A DNA stretch of 64,000 nucleotides from GCA-2731375 sp002731375 (GTDB lineage: Bacteria; Pseudomonadota; Alphaproteobacteria; GCA-2731375). The notes under the pieces were generated by a model, which worked only from the letters and a program-made list of their open reading frames with translations, was not told the origin of the DNA and made no database searches. Below are positions 61,420-64,000 of this stretch, piece by piece; within the stretch, counting starts at the first letter, position 1, and every line of letters begins with the position of its first letter. The position numbers and the translations under genes were made by a program. The stretch is taken from contig JASMDX010000080.1 in assembly GCA_030752605.1 (NCBI GenBank), forward strand, positions 3,406 through 67,405, read 5' to 3'.

Positions 61420-62043
61420 ATGGAAAAATTCACCAAGGTCAGCGGTGTCGCGGCGCCGATGCGCGGCATCAATATCGATACCGATAAAATCATTCCCAAG
61501 CAGTATCTGAAAACCATCGAGCGGGCCGGTCTGGGCAAGCACCTTTTCGCCGAGATGCGCTATAACGAAGACGGCAGCGAGAAAGAGGATTTCGTCCTCA
61601 ACAAGCCAGCCTACCGAAATGCGCAAGTTCTGGTCGCGGGTGATAATTTCGGTTGTGGCTCCTCCCGCGAACATGCGCCCTGGGCGATCAAGGATTTCGG
61701 CATTCGCTGCGTGATCTCGACTTCGTTCGCTGATATTTTTTACAACAACTGCTTCAAGAACGGTGTCTTGCCTATCAAGGTGACGCCAGAACAGTTGGAG
61801 CTGCTGTTCGACGATGCAGACCGGGGCGCCAACGCCACCCTGACGGTGGATTTGGAAAAGCAGAAAATCACCGGCCCCGATGGCGGTACCATCAATTTCG
61901 AGATGGATGCCTTCAGAAAGCAATGCCTGCTGGAAGGCCTGGACGATATCGGCCTGACACTAAAGCGCAAGGACCGGATCAACAGTTACGAAGAAAAACA
62001 AAAAGCCGGGCAGCCCTGGCTGTACGGCGCGGCGGCGGAATAG
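61420..62043 (+). CDS. leuD: 3-isopropylmalate dehydratase small subunit
   Basis: 207 residues. GINIDTDKIIPKQYLKTIER and AGDNFGCGSSREHAPWAIKDFG are the standard LeuD motifs. I start at the ATG at 61420, 20 bases after leuC with a GAAGGGAAGGACAGG leader; the open frame upstream is read out of phase within leuC. Confidence 0.97.
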   Translation: MEKFTKVSGVAAPMRGINIDTDKIIPKQYLKTIERAGLGKHLFAEMRYNEDGSEKEDFVLNKPAYRNAQVLVAGDNFGCGSSREHAPWAIKDFGIRCVISTSFADIFYNNCFKNGVLPIKVTPEQLELLFDDADRGANATLTVDLEKQKITGPDGGTINFEMDAFRKQCLLEGLDDIGLTLKRKDRINSYEEKQKAGQPWLYGAAAE

Positions 62044-62102
62044 AGACCACCACAAAGCCGAAAACCCTCCTGTTCATGAGATTAAGCGAGCGAGCGTAAA
62101 CA

Positions 62103-63215
62103 ATGGCCTCAAATAAAAATCTGCTGATCCTACCCGGCGACGGCATTGGCCCGGAAGTCATGCGGGAAGTACGCCGCGTCATCGATTGGATGGACAAGCG
62201 CCGGGCGGTGACATTTGATATTTCCGAAGGCCGGGTCGGCGGCAGCGCCATTGATGCCGATGGCACCCCCCTGACGGACGAAACTATGGCGGACGCCATA
62301 GCGGCGGACGCAGTCCTGCTGGGCGCCGTGGGCGGTCCGAAATGGGATGACCTGCCGTTCGAGATGAAGCCGGAGCGCGGCCTGCTGCGCCTGCGCAAGG
62401 AAATGGATCTGTTCGCCAACCTGCGTCCGGCCATGTGTTTTGACGCTCTTGTCGATGCCTCCACTTTGAAACCCGAAGTGGTCTCCGGCCTGGATATCCT
62501 GATCATTCGGGAACTGACGGGTGGGCTGTATTTTGGCGAGCCGCGTGGTATCGAAACCCTGCCAGATGGCCAGCGCCGGGGCTTCAATACGCAAACCTAT
62601 ACCACCTCGGAAATCCGCCGGGTCGCGGTCGTGGCGTTCGAACTGGCGCGCAAGCGCGGCAACAAGGTCTGTTCGGTGGAAAAAGCCAACGTCATGGAAG
62701 CCGGTGTCCTGTGGCGCGACGAGGTGACCAAGCTGGGCGAGGAATCCTTCGCGGATGTGGAATTGAGCCATATGTACGCCGACAATTGCTCCATGCAGTT
62801 GGTGCGCGAGCCGAAACAGTTCGACGTAATCGTCACGGACAACATGTTTGGCGACATGTTGTCGGATACGGCGGCAATGTTGACCGGCTCGTTGGGCATG
62901 CTGCCCTCGGCCTCGTTGGGCGCGGTGGATGCCACGGGCAGCCGTAAGGCCCTGTATGAGCCGGTACACGGCAGCGCGCCTGATATTGCCGGCCAGGAAC
63001 TGGCCAACCCGATCGCGACCTTGTTAAGCTTCGCGATGAACCTACGTTATTCCTTTGATCTGGGCGAGGACGCGGATCTGATCGAGCGGGCGGTGGAGAA
63101 CGTTCTGGCCGGCGGCCTGCGCACGGCGGATATCATGCAGCCGGGCAAGGCCAAGGTTTCGACCACTGTAATGGGCGAAAGCCTGATCCATGAGCTGGAT
63201 AAATTGTCCGCTTAA
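62103..63215 (+). CDS. leuB: 3-isopropylmalate dehydrogenase
   Basis: 370 residues, NAD-dependent oxidative decarboxylase in leucine synthesis. LPGDGIGPEVMREV at the N-terminus, ERGLLRLRKEMDLFANLRP with the substrate-binding Arg residues, VEKANVMEAGVLWRD (Lys-Asn), and DNMFGDMLSDTAAMLTGSLGML (acidic Mg2+ ligands) are all present. It ends 60 bases before the tRNA-Leu gene. Confidence 0.97.
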   Translation: MASNKNLLILPGDGIGPEVMREVRRVIDWMDKRRAVTFDISEGRVGGSAIDADGTPLTDETMADAIAADAVLLGAVGGPKWDDLPFEMKPERGLLRLRKEMDLFANLRPAMCFDALVDASTLKPEVVSGLDILIIRELTGGLYFGEPRGIETLPDGQRRGFNTQTYTTSEIRRVAVVAFELARKRGNKVCSVEKANVMEAGVLWRDEVTKLGEESFADVELSHMYADNCSMQLVREPKQFDVIVTDNMFGDMLSDTAAMLTGSLGMLPSASLGAVDATGSRKALYEPVHGSAPDIAGQELANPIATLLSFAMNLRYSFDLGEDADLIERAVENVLAGGLRTADIMQPGKAKVSTTVMGESLIHELDKLSA

Positions 63216-63239
63216 TTGAGTTTTCCGGCGCGCCGGTTG

Positions 63240-63267
63240 TTGACGCAACCAGCTTCGGCGCTATTAT
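63240..63267 (+). promoter_or_regulatory. Promoter of tRNA-Leu
   Basis: TTGACG (63240-63245), a 16-base spacer and TATTAT (63262-63267) lie ten bases before the tRNA. An adjacent palindrome CCGGCGCGCCGG (63225-63236) sits between the leuB stop and this promoter. Confidence 0.7.
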
Positions 63268-63276
63268 GCCGGCCGG

Positions 63277-63362
63277 GCCCCTGTGGCGGAATTGGCAGAC
63301 GCGACAGATTCAAAATCTGTTGTCCTTAGGACGTCCCCGTTCGAGTCGGGGCAGGGGCACCA
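63277..63362 (+). tRNA. tRNA-Leu (anticodon CAA)
   Basis: A class II tRNA of 86 bases with encoded CCA. Acceptor GCCCCTG pairs with CAGGGGC; anticodon stem ACAGA/TCTGT holds the loop TTCAAAA, so the anticodon is CAA (reads UUG). A long variable arm (TGTCCTTAGGACG) and T arm CCCCG-TTCGAGT-CGGGG follow. Confidence 0.96.
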
Positions 63363-63819
63363 ACTCTTATAAAAACGTAGGAATAATACCAGAATTTCTG
63401 CCACTTATTAAGACATCCCAATTCCGTTTTGTATCAGAGTTTGTATCACGAGGCAATATCGAGGACTTCCGATTCTTTTCCAGGGCATTCTTCAATAGCT
63501 AAGCCGATCCCAAAAGCACTTAATTTTATGTCTCTCTTTCCCGACATTCAGGGGCGGGCAAGCGCCAGGGGGGATATGCCGGGTATATATACGCACAGCC
63601 CCGCAAATTTTAGTGGTTTTAGACCTTATGTGGGATAGGTGGCTCGAGTAGAATTCCCAAGACTGCCGTCAAACGGCTTCTACATATCTAAATTCTCGAA
63701 TTGCTCCACCATCCAAAGCAGCGAGTGCTGCTTGGTAACCATCACTCCCATAACCTTTTTCAGCCGCTTCGAGGCCGTCAAAAACATACCGGGGTGCTAC
63801 ATGGCTGGTGCAAAGTTGA
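63363..63819. other. Non-coding stretch between tRNA-Leu and the pilin gene
   Basis: Several short frames are open, but none has a ribosome-binding site with a recognisable protein. The composition is more A/T-rich than the surrounding genes. Nothing further is supported. Confidence 0.5.
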
Positions 63820-64000
63820 TTATTTGCTGGCCAATTGCCTCTGGATGTCTTCGAAGAAGCCCTTCACCTCGTCGCCCAATGCGAACACTGCAGCGATAAT
63901 GGCGACGGCAATGCCGGCGGCGATCAGGCCGTACTCAATGGCGGTGGCGCCCGAGCCATCCTGGCAGAATTCCTTCAGATTGGTTATGCGTGTCTGTACT
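63820..64000 (-). CDS. Flp/Fap-type pilin, N-terminus outside the window
   Basis: The last 60 codons of a type IVb pilin: TNLKEFCQDGSGATAIEYGL, then IAAGIAVAIIAAVFALGDEV and KGFFEDIQRQLASK. GATAIEYGLIAAGI is the prepilin peptidase site and start of the hydrophobic helix of Flp pilins, which form tight-adherence (Tad) pili. The start codon must lie just beyond position 64000; nothing of a Tad machine is in the window. Confidence 0.92.
   Translation of the reverse strand, partial: VQTRITNLKEFCQDGSGATAIEYGLIAAGIAVAIIAAVFALGDEVKGFFEDIQRQLASK

Noticed and set aside
63225..63236. Palindrome CCGGCGCGCCGG after leuB as a terminator
   Set aside because: No T-run follows on the plus strand, so intrinsic termination is not supported.
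63639..63899. Plus-strand frame over the pilin 3' end
   Set aside because: The minus strand carries an unmistakable Flp pilin; the plus frame has no recognised features.

Overview
The window reads as chromosomal DNA of an alphaproteobacterium, most like the Rhodospirillales group. This rests on gene order and family types: ffh-rpsP-rimM-trmD-rplS followed by leuC-leuD-leuB, a TIGR01459-type HAD hydrolase close to ribF, an FNR-type regulator with the alphaproteobacterial C-x2-C-x7-C cluster, and an Flp-type pilin. Most genes are G/C-rich. The stretch from about 26.5 to 34.0 kb is visibly more A/T-rich outside its hydantoinase genes. Species cannot be named from the sequence alone.

Layout. 0-8.4 kb: molybdopterin genes (moeA partial, mobB), pgsA, uvrC, an A/T-rich gap with DnaA-box-like words, a Na+/Ca2+ antiporter, a HAD hydrolase, a CheY-like regulator and ribF. 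8.4-18.8 kb: a fused indolepyruvate:ferredoxin oxidoreductase, a DMT permease, a CitE-like CoA-ester lyase, then an operon of FAD-dependent oxidoreductase, YtcJ-type amidohydrolase and CobW-type GTPase. 18.8-26.5 kb: soxBDAG (sarcosine oxidase, written right to left), an enoyl-CoA hydratase and an amidase. 26.5-34.0 kb: an island-like region with small orphan genes, a recombinase remnant, a hyuAB pair and repeats, ending at the 3' end of guaA. 34.0-41.5 kb: housekeeping genes guaA, rsmB, guaB, a transglutaminase-like protein, rlmE, ppx/gppA and tRNA-Gln. 41.5-48 kb: a decaying stretch (DMT remnant, frameshifted thiolase, interrupted GNAT, Gfo/Idh remnant) with intact genes for a glutamine amidotransferase, an FNR regulator, a membrane protein and a nucleotidyltransferase. 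48-56 kb: leuA, a second hyuAB pair, and a pair of acyl-CoA dehydrogenases. 56-64 kb: the ffh/ribosomal/leuCDB block, tRNA-Leu and an Flp pilin running off the end.

How the genes fit together. Leucine synthesis is split between leuA and leuCDB, and guaB/guaA give IMP to GMP. The accessory genes point to life on small nitrogenous and acyl compounds: sarcosine oxidation, two ATP-dependent hydantoinase/oxoprolinase-type enzymes, an amidase, amidohydrolases, CoA-ester enzymes and amino-acid-derived 2-oxoacid oxidation. A route N-methylhydantoin -> N-carbamoylsarcosine -> sarcosine -> glycine is possible but is inference.

The most striking property is the number of relics. At least ten gene remnants or broken genes can be read: MaoC hydratase, CBS protein, adenylate cyclase membrane domain, a DMT/hydrolase chimera, serine recombinase, Sel1 protein, DMT permease, thiolase, GNAT and Gfo/Idh oxidoreductase. 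This suggests ongoing gene loss by small deletions. I did not find a CRISPR array, a complete insertion sequence or a clear new defence system.
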